From Erythrobacter sp. QSSC1-22B (lineage in GTDB: Bacteria > Pseudomonadota > Alphaproteobacteria > Sphingomonadales > Sphingomonadaceae), in contig NZ_LZRP01000003.1 of assembly GCF_001678665.1 (NCBI RefSeq), positions 1-64,000 on the forward strand: 64,000 nt of DNA. Direction: 5' to 3'. Below the pieces are notes generated by a model that saw nothing but the letters and a program-made list of their open reading frames with translations, made no database searches and had not been told where the DNA came from. Within the stretch, counting starts at the first letter, position 1. Every line of letters starts with the position of its first letter. Below, one piece after another: positions 11,724 through 23,981 of this stretch. The position numbers were made by a program, and so were the translations under genes.

Positions 11724-12890
11724 ATGCGCGCGACCCCCGATTTCGATTTCCAGCTTGGCGAGAGCGCCCAGATGATCCGCGAGACGGTCGAGCGCTTTGC
11801 CGACGAACAGATCGCGCCGCTGGCGCAGAAGGTCGATCGCGAGGACTGGTTCCCGCGCGAACTGTGGGAGCCGATGGGCGCGCTGGGGCTGCATGGCATC
11901 ACCGTGGCCGAAGCCGATGGCGGGCTCGGGCTGGGCTATCTGGAACATGTCATCGCGGTCGAGGAAGTCAGCCGCGCCAGCGCCTCGGTCGGGCTGTCCT
12001 ATGGCGCGCATTCGAACCTGTGCATCAACCAGATCGCGCGCTGGGGCAATGACGCGCAGAAGGCGAGATATCTCCCCGGGCTGGTTTCCGGCGAGCATGT
12101 CGGCAGCCTGGCGATGAGCGAGGCGGGCGCCGGTTCGGATGTCGTCTCGATGAAGCTCAAGGCCGAGCAGGTTCAGGGCGGATACGTCCTCAACGGCACC
12201 AAGTTCTGGATCACCAACGCGCCCTATGCCGATACGCTGGTGGTCTATGCCAAGACCGACACCGCGGCCGGATCGCGCGGGATCACCGCATTTCTGATCG
12301 AGAAGGACATGCCAGGCTTCTCGATCGGCCAGAAAATCGAGAAGATTGGCATGCGCGGCTCGCCCACCGCCGAGCTGGTGTTCGACGATTGCGAGGTGCC
12401 CGAGGAAAACGTGATGGGCGCGGTCGGCGGCGGGGTCGGCGTGCTGATGAGCGGGCTCGATTACGAGCGCGTGGTCCTGTCGGGCATCCAGCTGGGCATC
12501 ATGCAGGCATGCCTCGACACGGTCATCCCCTATCTGCGCGAGCGCAAGCAGTTCGGAAAGCCGATCGGCAGCTTCCAGCTCATGCAGGCCAAGGTGGCGG
12601 ACATGTATGTCGCGCTGCAGACCGCGCGGGCCTACACCTATGCCGTGGCCAAGGCCTGCGATGCGGGCCAGACGACGCGGTTCGATGCTGCGGGTGTGAT
12701 CCTGTATTCGAGCGAGAGCGCGTTTCGCGTGGCGGCTGAAAGCATCCAGGCGCTGGGCGGCGCGGGCTACACGCTCGACTGGCCGGTGGAACGCTACATG
12801 CGCGACGCCAAGCTGCTCGACATCGGCGCGGGCACCAACGAGATTCGCCGCATGCTGATCGGCCGCGAACTGATCGGGGCAGCGGGGTGA
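11724..12890 (+). CDS. ivd: isovaleryl-CoA dehydrogenase
   Basis: A 388-aa FAD-dependent acyl-CoA dehydrogenase that oxidises isovaleryl-CoA to 3-methylcrotonyl-CoA in leucine breakdown. The dehydrogenase pattern is complete ([55 protein letters not shown]). The catalytic Glu (residue 248 in [11 protein letters not shown]) sits at the helix position specific to isovaleryl-CoA dehydrogenases rather than the usual acyl-CoA dehydrogenase place. ATG 11724 has AGGAG 5 bases upstream. The stop overlaps the next gene (GTGA), and the carboxylase beta subunit follows, which supports the assignment. The same gene is called liuA in other bacteria. Confidence 0.93.
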   Translation: MRATPDFDFQLGESAQMIRETVERFADEQIAPLAQKVDREDWFPRELWEPMGALGLHGITVAEADGGLGLGYLEHVIAVEEVSRASASVGLSYGAHSNLCINQIARWGNDAQKARYLPGLVSGEHVGSLAMSEAGAGSDVVSMKLKAEQVQGGYVLNGTKFWITNAPYADTLVVYAKTDTAAGSRGITAFLIEKDMPGFSIGQKIEKIGMRGSPTAELVFDDCEVPEENVMGAVGGGVGVLMSGLDYERVVLSGIQLGIMQACLDTVIPYLRERKQFGKPIGSFQLMQAKVADMYVALQTARAYTYAVAKACDAGQTTRFDAAGVILYSSESAFRVAAESIQALGGAGYTLDWPVERYMRDAKLLDIGAGTNEIRRMLIGRELIGAAG

Positions 12891-13192
12891 GCGCCGACGA
12901 GGACTACGTTTACGACGAGGAAAGCGGCGAATGGATGCCCGCTTCCGAACTCGCGGAGAAGCAGGCTTCAGCCGACCGGCCGGAAGTACGCGACGCGGTC
13001 GGCAATCTGCTGGCCGATGGTGACCAGGTGACTCTGGTCAAGGACCTCGAGGTCAAGGGCGCAGGCCAGACCCTGAAGCAGGGTACGCTGATCAAATCGA
13101 TCAGGCTGACCGGCGACGATCAGGAAATCGACTGCAAATATCCCGGCATCAAGGGGCTCGTGCTGCGCGCCGAGTTCGTCAGGAAGCGCTAG
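12887..13192 (+). CDS. PhnA/YjdM-like domain protein
   Basis: The 101-aa product matches the C-terminal PhnA domain ([20 protein letters not shown], then a KG-type strand and [20 protein letters not shown]). The N-terminal zinc ribbon of longer PhnA proteins is absent; instead there is a short acidic stretch ([13 protein letters not shown]). Despite the name, this domain has no proven role in phosphonate use. GTG 12887 overlaps the ivd stop by four bases, so it is translated with a leucine-degradation enzyme, an unexpected pairing. Confidence 0.75.
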   Translation: MSADEDYVYDEESGEWMPASELAEKQASADRPEVRDAVGNLLADGDQVTLVKDLEVKGAGQTLKQGTLIKSIRLTGDDQEIDCKYPGIKGLVLRAEFVRKR

Positions 13193-13243
13193 TTCCGCGC
13201 CTACAACTTTGCAGCGCCATCGATTGTCGCTAGACGCCCGCGC

Positions 13244-14854
13244 ATGACCGCACCCGTCCTCACTTCGCAGCTCGATCGCGAGACGCCCGATGCCCGGGCG
13301 CGCTTCGAGCACAACATGGCGCTCGCCGCAGACTTGCGCGCGACGGTCGCGACGGCCGCGCTGGGCGGCTCCGAGGGCAGCCGCGAGCGGCATGTCGGGC
13401 GGGGCAAGCTGCTCCCGAGAGAACGGGTAGAGCGGTTGCTCGATCCCGGTTCGCCGTTCCTCGAGATCGGCCAGCTCGCCGCGAATGGTCTGTACGGCAA
13501 GGACGAGATCCCCGGCGCCGGGCTGATCTGCGGGATCGGGCGCGTTTCGGGTCGGCAGGTGATGATCGTGTGCAACGACGCCACGGTAAAGGGTGGCACC
13601 TATTATCCGATGACGGTCAAGAAGCACCTTCGTGCGCAGGAAATCGCGCAGGAGAACCGGCTGCCGTGCATTTATCTGGTCGACAGCGGCGGCGCCAATC
13701 TGCCGCATCAGGCCGAGGTCTTCCCCGACCGCGACCATTTCGGGCGGATCTTCTTCAATCAGGCCAATATGAGTGCGCTGGGCATCCCGCAGATCGCCTG
13801 CGTGATGGGCAGCTGCACCGCGGGCGGCGCCTATGTGCCCGCAATGAGCGACGAGAGCGTGATCGTCCGCAACCAGGGCACGATCTTCCTCGCGGGTCCG
13901 CCGCTGGTGAAGGCCGCGACGGGCGAGGAAATTTCGGCCGAGGATCTGGGCGGCGGCGATCTCCATGCAAAGAAATCGGGCGTGGTCGATCATCTGGCGG
14001 AGAACGACGAGCACGCGCTCACCATCGTGCGCGATATCGTCAGCCATCTTGGCGAGAACCCGGCGGAAGCGAAGGCAATCGAGTTGCGCGAACCGCGCCC
14101 GCCGGTGTTCGATGCCGACGATCTTTACGCCATCGTCCCCGACGATGTGCGCGCGCCTTACGATGTCCATGAAGTCATCGCGCGGCTGGTCGACGGCAGC
14201 GAGTTCCACGAGTTCAAGGCGCATTACGGCAGCACGCTGGTGTGCGGTTTCGCGCATATCTGGGGGATGCCGGTGGCGATCCTCGCCAACAATGGCGTGC
14301 TGTTCAGCGAAAGCGCGGTCAAGGGCGCGCATTTCATCGAGCTCGCCTGCCAGCGCCGGATTCCGCTGCTGTTCCTGCAGAACATCTCCGGCTTCATGGT
14401 CGGCGGCAAATACGAGGCCGAGGGCATCGCCAAGCATGGCGCGAAGCTGGTGACCGCGGTCGCCACCGCCAGCGTCCCCAAGCTCACCGTGGTGATCGGG
14501 GGCAGCTTCGGTGCGGGCAATTACGGCATGTGCGGGCGCGCCTATGGCCCCCGGTTCCTGTTCACCTGGCCCAATGCGCGGATTAGCGTGATGGGCGGCG
14601 AACAGGCGGCATCGGTGCTCGCCACCGTCCACCGCGATGCCGACAGCTGGAGCGATGACGAGGCCGAGGCCTTCAAGGCTCCGATCCGGCAAAAATACGA
14701 GGACGAGGGCAACCCCTATTACGCCACCGCGCGATTGTGGGACGACGGGGTGATCGACCCCGCGCAGACCCGCGATGTGCTCGGCCTCGCGCTCGCCGCG
14801 ACGCTCGAGGCGCCGATCCCCGAGCGGCCGGCGTTCGGCGTGTTCCGGATGTGA
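13244..14854 (+). CDS. mccB: methylcrotonyl-CoA carboxylase, carboxyltransferase (beta) subunit
   Basis: This 536-aa subunit transfers the carboxyl group from biotin to 3-methylcrotonyl-CoA, the step after isovaleryl-CoA dehydrogenase. The crotonase-type carboxyltransferase core is clear ([69 protein letters not shown]). The insert and C-terminus ([13 protein letters not shown]) match MCC beta rather than propionyl-CoA carboxylase. The biotin-carrying alpha subunit and the enoyl-CoA hydratase/HMG-CoA lyase of a full liu cluster are not in this window. The stop overlaps the acyltransferase GTG. Confidence 0.93.
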   Translation: MTAPVLTSQLDRETPDARARFEHNMALAADLRATVATAALGGSEGSRERHVGRGKLLPRERVERLLDPGSPFLEIGQLAANGLYGKDEIPGAGLICGIGRVSGRQVMIVCNDATVKGGTYYPMTVKKHLRAQEIAQENRLPCIYLVDSGGANLPHQAEVFPDRDHFGRIFFNQANMSALGIPQIACVMGSCTAGGAYVPAMSDESVIVRNQGTIFLAGPPLVKAATGEEISAEDLGGGDLHAKKSGVVDHLAENDEHALTIVRDIVSHLGENPAEAKAIELREPRPPVFDADDLYAIVPDDVRAPYDVHEVIARLVDGSEFHEFKAHYGSTLVCGFAHIWGMPVAILANNGVLFSESAVKGAHFIELACQRRIPLLFLQNISGFMVGGKYEAEGIAKHGAKLVTAVATASVPKLTVVIGGSFGAGNYGMCGRAYGPRFLFTWPNARISVMGGEQAASVLATVHRDADSWSDDEAEAFKAPIRQKYEDEGNPYYATARLWDDGVIDPAQTRDVLGLALAATLEAPIPERPAFGVFRM

Positions 14855-15468
14855 CGCTCCGCCCCACGCTCCTTTCGCGGCTCGTTCACCGCCTGCTCGT
14901 CGTGCTTTACCGGCGCCGCGGCTATCGCTTTGAAGGGGGCCATCCCGGGGTCTCGAAATGCGTCGTCACCGGTGCGCCGCACACCTCGAACTGGGATTTC
15001 GTGTTCGTGCTTGGGGCGGTCGAGCAGCTGGGCCTGAAACCAGCCTTCATCGGCAAGCACACGCTGTTCAAATGGCCGATGACGCGGTTCATGCGCGACA
15101 TGGGCGGGATCGCAGTCGATCGCGGCAAGCGGGCCAAGTTCGTCGATCAGGTCGCCGCGGCGTTCGCGGCGAGCGACGAACTGGCGCTGGTGATCGCGCC
15201 CGAGGGGTCGCGTGGATCGGAAGGGCAGTGGAAATCGGGGTTCTACCACATCGCCCTGAGCGCGGGGGTGCCGATCGTACCGGCTTGGGTCGATCAGGAG
15301 CGTCGCACGGGCGGCATCGGCGAGGCAATCATGCCCAGCGGCGATTATCGCGCCGATCTGCTCAAGATCGCGGAATTCTACCGTTCCAAACGTCCGGATT
15401 GCGCGCGGTTCGAACGATTGGCGCAATCGCTGCGCGAGGACGACACGCAAGGGGAAGGACCCACATGA
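14851..15468 (+). CDS. 1-acyl-glycerol-3-phosphate acyltransferase-like protein
   Basis: A 205-aa PlsC-fold acyltransferase. The catalytic motif is the variant HTSNWD (block I, normally HxxxxD) near residue 42, and block III reads [17 protein letters not shown], with the EGSR core of glycerolipid acyltransferases. It probably acylates a lysophospholipid or related lipid at the membrane; the acceptor is unknown. GTG 14851 overlaps the mccB stop (GTGA) and its own stop overlaps the next ATG (ATGA). It therefore belongs to the same operon although its job is lipid rather than leucine metabolism. Confidence 0.83.
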   Translation: MTLRPTLLSRLVHRLLVVLYRRRGYRFEGGHPGVSKCVVTGAPHTSNWDFVFVLGAVEQLGLKPAFIGKHTLFKWPMTRFMRDMGGIAVDRGKRAKFVDQVAAAFAASDELALVIAPEGSRGSEGQWKSGFYHIALSAGVPIVPAWVDQERRTGGIGEAIMPSGDYRADLLKIAEFYRSKRPDCARFERLAQSLREDDTQGEGPT

Positions 15469-16271
15469 TGATCATCGAGGCACTGCTGGCCAATGCGGCG
15501 ATCCTGTTCGGGCTGGCGCTGATCCTGTGGGTGGTGGCGCTGCAGGTTGAGGACGTTTCCTTCGTCGATGCCTTCTGGGGCGGCGGGATCGCGCTGCTGG
15601 CCTTGCTGAGCTGGCTCCAGCTTGCCGAGGCCGGGCCGCTCGCGACCATGCTGATGGCGATGGTGGTGGTCTGGGGCGTGCGGCTGGGGCTGCACCTGCT
15701 GCTGCGCTGGCGCGGCGAGGGGGAAGACCCGCGCTATGCGCGGATGCTGCGCGCCGACCGTGCAAAAGGGCACTTCGCATGGGCCGCGCTGGTCAAGGTG
15801 TTCCTGCTCCAGGCGCTGCTGATGCTGGTGGTCTCCAGCCCGGCGCAATACGGTATCCTCGAGGCCAGCTGGGACCAGCCGATGAGCGGGCTGGCGCTGC
15901 TCGGGCTGGCGCTGTTCGCCATCGGGATCGTGTTCGAATGGGTCGGCGACTGGCAGCTCACGCGCTTCAAGGCGCGGCGCACGGACGAAGCGGCGGTGCT
16001 CGACAGCGGGCTGTGGCGCTACACCCGCCATCCCAATTATTTCGGCGAGGCCTGCATCTGGTGGGGGATCTGGATCGCGGCGGCATCGGCAGGCTGGTGG
16101 GTCGCCGCGTGGACCGTGATCGGGCCGATCGTCATCACCGCCCTGCTGGTCAAATGGTCGGGCGCCGCATTGCTCGAAAAGGGCCTGATGCAGCGCAAGG
16201 GCGAGGCCTATGCGCGCTACCAGCGCCGCACCTCGGGTTTCGTGCCCCGACCGCCGCGTTCGTCGGACTGA
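15465..16271 (+). CDS. DUF1295 / steroid 5-alpha-reductase-like membrane protein
   Basis: The 268-aa integral membrane protein has about six to seven hydrophobic segments. Its C-terminal signature (SGLWRYTRHPNYFGEACIWW) is the DUF1295/steroid reductase pattern shared with isoprenylcysteine methyltransferases. NADPH-dependent reduction of a lipid double bond is the family expectation, but the substrate is unknown. ATG 15465 (a second ATG follows) overlaps the acyltransferase stop and has GGGGAAGG upstream. Together with the preceding gene it suggests a small lipid-modifying unit at the end of the leucine cluster. Confidence 0.82.
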   Translation: MMIIEALLANAAILFGLALILWVVALQVEDVSFVDAFWGGGIALLALLSWLQLAEAGPLATMLMAMVVVWGVRLGLHLLLRWRGEGEDPRYARMLRADRAKGHFAWAALVKVFLLQALLMLVVSSPAQYGILEASWDQPMSGLALLGLALFAIGIVFEWVGDWQLTRFKARRTDEAAVLDSGLWRYTRHPNYFGEACIWWGIWIAAASAGWWVAAWTVIGPIVITALLVKWSGAALLEKGLMQRKGEAYARYQRRTSGFVPRPPRSSD

Positions 16272-16368
16272 CGCCAGCGCTCGACCGGCGGTGCGGATTG
16301 GAGCCGCGCTGGCTTTAAACCTTCGCAAGCTTGGGCTAGATGGGACGGCGACCAAGGAGGCGCGGAGA

Positions 16369-16995
16369 GTGACGAGGGAAGACAGGGCCCGCGAACGCGA
16401 ACGGCTGGCGCAAATGGCGATCGAGCTGACCGCCAGGCGCGGAGCCGAGGTCACGCCCGAAATTCTTGCCGTCGAAGCCGGCCTGTCGCGCGCGCGGATC
16501 GATGCGCTGTTCCCTCAGGAAAGCGATCTGTTCGACGCAACCACCGAGCGCTGGTTCGCACCGCATGTCGCCATGATGGAAGAGGTGCTGGCGAGCGATC
16601 TGCCGACGATCCGCAAATTCTACGAATTCTTTGCACGCCGCTATCTCCACAATCGCAAGGAATACCGCCGCGACCCCGAAGCATTCGCCTTGCTGTGCGA
16701 GCTGGGCGCGCGCCGCTTCGAGCGGGTGCGGTCCTATATCGATCTGGCCGATCACTATCTGTGCGAATTGATCGCGCAGGCGCAGGTCGATGGCGTTTTC
16801 GAGGGGCTGGAGATCGATCAGGCGCTCTCGCTGATCAACCAGATGGTGGTGGCCTACACCCAGCCCGACGTGCTGATGATGCTCGACGAACGGCTCAGCG
16901 AGGAAAAGCTCGCCGCCATCGTCGAGACCATGTTCGCCGGGTTGTCGGGCAAGGACCGCGGCGCCCGCGGCCTGGCGGGGCTGCACGCCGCCTGA
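16369..16995 (+). CDS. TetR family transcriptional regulator
   Basis: This 208-aa protein has a TetR-type N-terminal helix-turn-helix (ELTARRGAEVTPEILAVEAG then LSRARIDALFPQESDLFDAT) and an all-helical ligand domain. The HTH is less canonical than that of the TetR at 59884 (the usual VYNHF is replaced by IDALFP). GTG 16369 is chosen for the strong AAGGAGG 8 bases upstream; upstream in-frame starts would overlap the DUF1295 gene. It follows that gene by about 100 bases and may control the preceding operon; no palindrome was found to prove it. Confidence 0.78.
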   Translation: MTREDRARERERLAQMAIELTARRGAEVTPEILAVEAGLSRARIDALFPQESDLFDATTERWFAPHVAMMEEVLASDLPTIRKFYEFFARRYLHNRKEYRRDPEAFALLCELGARRFERVRSYIDLADHYLCELIAQAQVDGVFEGLEIDQALSLINQMVVAYTQPDVLMMLDERLSEEKLAAIVETMFAGLSGKDRGARGLAGLHAA

Positions 16996-17050
16996 CACAG
17001 CCGCGTTGGCGATCCACGGCCTTAGCCAGCGGTCGCCAGCCTTCGTCTGA

Positions 17051-17075
17051 GGAACGCACCGGCGGGAGGCGGGTT
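17051..17075 (+). promoter_or_regulatory. possible EcfG-type promoter (one mismatch)
   Basis: GGAAC (17051-17055) is followed after 16 bases by GGTT (17072-17075), one base off the EcfG -10 element CGTT. It would start a transcript about 50 bases before the membrane-anchored protein at 17132. It is weaker than the two perfect boxes at 39803 and 40259. Confidence 0.35.
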
Positions 17076-17131
17076 TATCCCTGCAGGCCCGCCAATTCGC
17101 ACGCGCGATCCGGGCGATGGGGAGAATTTCG

Positions 17132-17842
17132 ATGCAGGCCGACCAGACCACCACATTCCTGATCATCATCGCGGCGATCGTAATCGTCCTGGCCGCGATC
17201 TGGTTTTTCCTACGCCAGCGCAAGACCACCAAGCTGCGCGATCGCTATGGCGAGGAGTACGACCGCACAGTCGACCGGGTCGGCGGGCGCGGCAAGGCCG
17301 AACGCAATCTGGCGGAGCGCGAGCAGCGAGTCTCCGACTTCCACATCCGTCCTTTGACTCTCGCCGAGCGCGACCGCTTCACCGCCGAATGGCACGAAAC
17401 CAAGACGCTGTTCGTCGACAGCCCGCAGGAAGCCGTTCTGCGCGGCGATCGGTTGCTGGGCGCGATGATGGAGGCACGCGGCTTTCCGGTGGAGAATTTC
17501 GACCGCCGCTACGAGGATCTGACGGTCGATCACGCCGAGGTCGCCAATCATTATCGCCAGGGGCACGAGATCGCGGACAAGGGCGGTGACGCCACAACCG
17601 AGGAAATGCGCAGGGCGCTCAACCATTACGAGAAGCTGTTCGCGGATATGGTCCGCGATGCCGGCGAAGGAGTTGGCGATCAATCGGGCGAAGTCGACAA
17701 CGCCCGCCATGAAGCGCACACCGAGATCGGCGATGCCGGGGCCGATACCGGGACCGATACCGCTGTCGACACTGGTGTCGATACGCCCGTCGATACCACC
17801 GTCACCTACGACAGTGCAGAACGGCCGATTCGTCCCGGTTGA
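17132..17842 (+). CDS. membrane-anchored hypothetical protein with Asp-Thr repeat tail
   Basis: I do not recognise this 236-aa protein. A single membrane segment sits at the N-terminus (FLIIIAAIVIVLAAIWFFL), followed by a basic stretch and a cytoplasm-facing helical domain (EEYDRTVDRVGGRGKAERNL, LTLAERDRFTAEWHETKTLF). The end is a low-complexity run built from DT and VDT units (residues about 205-225). ATG 17132 has GGGGAGA at good spacing; an upstream start at 17117 is less likely. A GGAAC-N16-GGTT element upstream hints at stress control. Confidence 0.7.
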   Translation: MQADQTTTFLIIIAAIVIVLAAIWFFLRQRKTTKLRDRYGEEYDRTVDRVGGRGKAERNLAEREQRVSDFHIRPLTLAERDRFTAEWHETKTLFVDSPQEAVLRGDRLLGAMMEARGFPVENFDRRYEDLTVDHAEVANHYRQGHEIADKGGDATTEEMRRALNHYEKLFADMVRDAGEGVGDQSGEVDNARHEAHTEIGDAGADTGTDTAVDTGVDTPVDTTVTYDSAERPIRPG

Positions 17843-17849
17843 AGAGCGA

Positions 17850-18605
17850 TCAGCGGTGGGGGCCGCCGTCCTCGGCGAGGGCGTATTTGAGCGCGGCCCC
17901 CACCATCGCTCCCGATATCGCGATGATCAGGATCGCCCACAGCCAGTAGGGCAGCCACAGCGCTTCCTCGAGCGCGCCGGTGTCCGACAGCATCGGGCGT
18001 CCGCCGATCACCGCGCTGTGCGAGAACAGATAATGCCAGTCGCGCAGCATGCTCAGCGCGCCGAGCACCCCGAGGAACTGCACCGCAAACCGCACCAGCC
18101 CGGGGCGTGCCTTCAGCGCGATTGCGACCAGCGCGGCGGCGATCAGCGGCAGGACCAGGAAGCCGACCATGCTGCGCACCCAGATCAGCGTCGAGACGAG
18201 GATGATCGCGGCGAGCACATAGAGCGCGGGACGCCAAAATTCCTGCCGCCTGGTCGCGGCGATCAGCGCGGCGCCGATCACGGTCGGTCCCAGCGGCCCG
18301 CCGAGGCTTACCAAGGCAGTGGCGAAGGCGCTCGGGTTGGCGGGCGAGAAACTCTCGGCATAGCCCGAGCCGTCGGACAGCAGCACCAGCCGCTCGAATT
18401 CCCACCCCAGCGCCAGCGCCGCCATTCCATGGCCCATCTCATGGAACCAGGTCGTCAGGATGGTGAAGGGGTAGAGCAGGTAATTGCCCAGCGGCAGTTG
18501 CGGCAGGAAGATCACCAGCGCGCCCGCGATGATCAGCTGGCCGACTTGCTGCTGCTGCGTGGTCTGGTGGCGCCGGGGCGGAAACGAGGGCGGCTGCCAG
18601 TTCAT
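17850..18605 (-). CDS. M50-like membrane metallopeptidase
   Basis: A 251-aa integral membrane protein with the zinc metalloprotease motif HEMGH in TWFHEMGHGMAALALGW (near residue 55) and about six membrane segments, matching the peptidase M50B-like family. A second conserved element (SLGGPLGPTVIGAALI) resembles the loop after the active site. Substrate unknown; intramembrane cleavage of a regulator is only a family-based idea. ATG 18605 overlaps the stop of the AI-2E family gene (ATGA), so the two are co-translated. Confidence 0.78.
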   Translation of the reverse strand: MNWQPPSFPPRRHQTTQQQQVGQLIIAGALVIFLPQLPLGNYLLYPFTILTTWFHEMGHGMAALALGWEFERLVLLSDGSGYAESFSPANPSAFATALVSLGGPLGPTVIGAALIAATRRQEFWRPALYVLAAIILVSTLIWVRSMVGFLVLPLIAAALVAIALKARPGLVRFAVQFLGVLGALSMLRDWHYLFSHSAVIGGRPMLSDTGALEEALWLPYWLWAILIIAISGAMVGAALKYALAEDGGPHR

Positions 18606-19780
18606 TCGGCGGTTTCGGGCGCGGGGCCGGGCGCGAGTTCGGGTGCGTTCGTGGATGCTTCCTCGCGCTGCTTGCTCAGGATCGACCAGCCGGCGATGAA
18701 CAGCCCGGCGGCGAGCGGCCCGAGCACGATCCCCGACAGGCCGATCAGCGCGAGTCCGCCCAACGTGGTCACCAGGATCATCCAGTCGGGAATCCCGGTG
18801 TCGCGGCCCACCAGGATCGGGCGCAGCAGATTGTCCGCCAGCCCCACCACCGCGACGCCTGAGGCAATCACCACCACCCCCTGCCAGACCGCACCGATCG
18901 CGAGCAGGTAGATCGCCACGGGGACCCAGATCAGCGCCGGACCGACCGCAGGCAGCAGCGAGGCGAATGCCATCAGCAGGCCCAGCAGCAGCACCGAGGG
19001 CATCCCGACGATCCAGAAGGTGATCGCGCCCAGCGCGCCCTGTACCAATCCAACCACGCCCGAACCCTTGATGGTGGCGCGCACGATGGTGAGGAAACGG
19101 TCGGCCAGCTCTTCGGCGATGGCGCGTTCCATCGGCAGCGCACGGACCACCGCATGGCCGATCGCGCTGCCGTCGCGCAGGAAGAAATAGCCCACATAGA
19201 GCGCCACACCCAGCGAGAGCAGGAAGCCCGCAACGCCGCCGCCGATGGCCAGCGCCTGCGCGGCGATCAGCCCTGCGGATTGCTCGGCGAAATCCTGGAT
19301 CCGGTTCTGCGCCGCGACGAGGTCGCCCCAGCCCGATTGCGCCAGCCAGGCCTGCGTCGTGGACGGCAGCGCACCCATGATCTGCGCAAACCAACCTGCC
19401 ACATCGACCCGGCCTTCCTGAAAGGCAATGACGACCTCGATCGCCTGCGCGACGATCGCACTGCCGATCATCACCGCGGGCAGGACGACGGCGAAGGTGA
19501 CCACCAGCAGCGTCGCCACCGCGGCCTGGTTTTCGTGGCCCGGGCGCCAGCCTAGAAAGCGGCGATAGAGCGGCTGGAAGATGATCGCCGCCAGCGCCGC
19601 CCACAGGATCGGCGCGGCGAACGGCCACGCGATCGCAAGGAAGGCAAGCGTCGCCAGCGCCAGGAACACGAGGAAACCGCCGCGTTCGATGCGGTTCTCG
19701 GCAGTGGAAGCCTCCAGCGCATCACCGGTCAGCGAATCGGCTCGATCCCTCGGCGGCGGCAGGTCGCCGGTCTGGCTCAC
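18602..19780 (-). CDS. AI-2E family transporter (PerM/UPF0118)
   Basis: The 392-aa protein has the PerM topology: two N-terminal membrane hairpins, a soluble insert, and a conserved C-terminal half with GLVQGALGAITFWIVGMPSV, FASLLPAVGPALIWVPVAIY and NLLRPILVGRDTGIPDWMIL. Family members move diverse small molecules or ions; the autoinducer name is historical. It starts seven bases after the gyrB stop on the same strand, so it may be read through from gyrB. Confidence 0.88.
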   Translation of the reverse strand: MSQTGDLPPPRDRADSLTGDALEASTAENRIERGGFLVFLALATLAFLAIAWPFAAPILWAALAAIIFQPLYRRFLGWRPGHENQAAVATLLVVTFAVVLPAVMIGSAIVAQAIEVVIAFQEGRVDVAGWFAQIMGALPSTTQAWLAQSGWGDLVAAQNRIQDFAEQSAGLIAAQALAIGGGVAGFLLSLGVALYVGYFFLRDGSAIGHAVVRALPMERAIAEELADRFLTIVRATIKGSGVVGLVQGALGAITFWIVGMPSVLLLGLLMAFASLLPAVGPALIWVPVAIYLLAIGAVWQGVVVIASGVAVVGLADNLLRPILVGRDTGIPDWMILVTTLGGLALIGLSGIVLGPLAAGLFIAGWSILSKQREEASTNAPELAPGPAPETAE

Positions 19781-19786
19781 CCGCGA

Positions 19787-22429
<2,643 letters not shown>

Positions 22430-22544
22430 TTACCGCCGATCTTTCCCACAGATCGCCGGGGTCGATCGACGGCTCGCGCTGCGGCCGCGATGGTTTCGGG
22501 TGCAACCACTTGCTTTGCTACGCCGAGCGGGCCATCTCGCAGCC

Positions 22545-23930
22545 ATGCTTTCGGTGCTCGACATTTTCCGGATCGGGATCGGTCCCTCTTCCTCGCACAC
22601 CGTGGGACCGATGCGGATCGGCGGTATGTTCCTGCGGGCGTTGGCCAAATCCGGTGGTCTGGCGCAGACCGCGCGGGTCACGGTAGAGCTGCAGGGCTCG
22701 CTGGCGCTGACCGGGATCGGCCACGGCACGCCCGATGCGGCGATCCTCGGACTCATGGGTTTCAGCCCCGAAACCACCTGCCCCGACGAGGCAGCCGCGG
22801 CCCTGGCGCATTTGCGCGAAACGGGGCGGCTCGAACTGGCGGGCGGGCACGCGATCGGTTTCGATCCGCGCGGCGACATCGACCTCGCCGGGCACATCAT
22901 CCCCAAGCTGCACCCCAATGGCATGCGGCTGGCAGCGCTCGACCACGCGGGTGCAACGCTGTTCGAGCGGACCTATTATTCGACCGGTGGCGGTTTCGTC
23001 GCCTCCGAGGCGCAATTGAAGAAACGCCCCGCCAACGACCGCGTGGCGGCGGGGACCGCGGTGGCGCATCCCTTCGGTTCCGCCGAGGAACTGCTGGCGC
23101 AATGCGCGGGCAACGAGCTTTCGATCGCCGAACTCACGCTCGCCAACGAGGACAGCTTTCGCCCGCGTGCCGAGACGCTCGCCGGGCTCGACCGTGTCGC
23201 CGAGGCGATGGACAGCTGCATCGAGCGCGGGCTGAGCCAGCGCGGGGTGCTTCCCGGCGGGCTCAAGGTCGCCCGCCGCGCGCCCGATCTGTGGGACAAG
23301 CTGTCCGCCGCGCCGCTGTCCAACGAGCGCGAGGCGCTGTTCGACTGGCTCAACTGCTTCGCCATGGCGGTGAACGAGGAAAACGCTGCCGGGGGACGCG
23401 TGGTCACCGCACCAACCAATGGCGCGGCGGGCATCATCCCTTCGGTGATCCGCTTCTATTGCAAGAATGCCGAGGAAGAGCGCTGCACCGACAGCCGCCG
23501 CACCTTCCTGCTCACCGCCGGCGCGATCGGGCTGCTCTACAAGCAGCGCGCCTCGATTTCGGGGGCCGAGATGGGCTGCCAGGGCGAGGTCGGGGTCGCC
23601 TGTTCGATGGCGGCGGGCGGGCTTGCGGCGCTGTGGGGCGCGAGCCCCGATCAGGTCGCCAGCGCGGCGGAGATCGGGATGGAGCACAATCTGGGCCTCA
23701 CCTGCGATCCGGTCGGGGGCCTCGTGCAGGTGCCCTGCATCGAGCGCAATGCGATCGGCGCTGTGAAAGCGGTCAACGCCGCGCGGCTGGCGCTGCACCG
23801 GACCGCGGCGGAAAGCTGCGTCAGCCTCGACCAGGTGATCGAGACCATGCGCCAGACCGGTCTCGACATGTCGACCAAATACAAGGAAACCAGCCAGGGC
23901 GGGCTCGCGGTCAACGTCATCGAATGCTGA
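22545..23930 (+). CDS. sdaA: L-serine ammonia-lyase (iron-sulfur type)
   Basis: This 461-aa single-chain L-serine dehydratase turns L-serine into pyruvate and ammonia using a [4Fe-4S] cluster instead of PLP. The beta domain opens with SVLDIFRIGIGPSSSHTVGP. The catalytic alpha domain carries APTNGAAGIIPSVIRFYCKN and the cysteines expected to hold the cluster (EMGCQGEVGVACSMAAGG, GLTCDPVGGLVQVPCIERNA). ATG 22545 gives the standard N-terminus; a longer reading from 22500 is less likely. It is divergent from gyrB. Confidence 0.93.
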   Translation: MLSVLDIFRIGIGPSSSHTVGPMRIGGMFLRALAKSGGLAQTARVTVELQGSLALTGIGHGTPDAAILGLMGFSPETTCPDEAAAALAHLRETGRLELAGGHAIGFDPRGDIDLAGHIIPKLHPNGMRLAALDHAGATLFERTYYSTGGGFVASEAQLKKRPANDRVAAGTAVAHPFGSAEELLAQCAGNELSIAELTLANEDSFRPRAETLAGLDRVAEAMDSCIERGLSQRGVLPGGLKVARRAPDLWDKLSAAPLSNEREALFDWLNCFAMAVNEENAAGGRVVTAPTNGAAGIIPSVIRFYCKNAEEERCTDSRRTFLLTAGAIGLLYKQRASISGAEMGCQGEVGVACSMAAGGLAALWGASPDQVASAAEIGMEHNLGLTCDPVGGLVQVPCIERNAIGAVKAVNAARLALHRTAAESCVSLDQVIETMRQTGLDMSTKYKETSQGGLAVNVIEC

Positions 23931-23981
23931 CCGGATAATGCCGACTGGACATGGGGCGCGGGGCGGATAGTCTCGCGCGCC

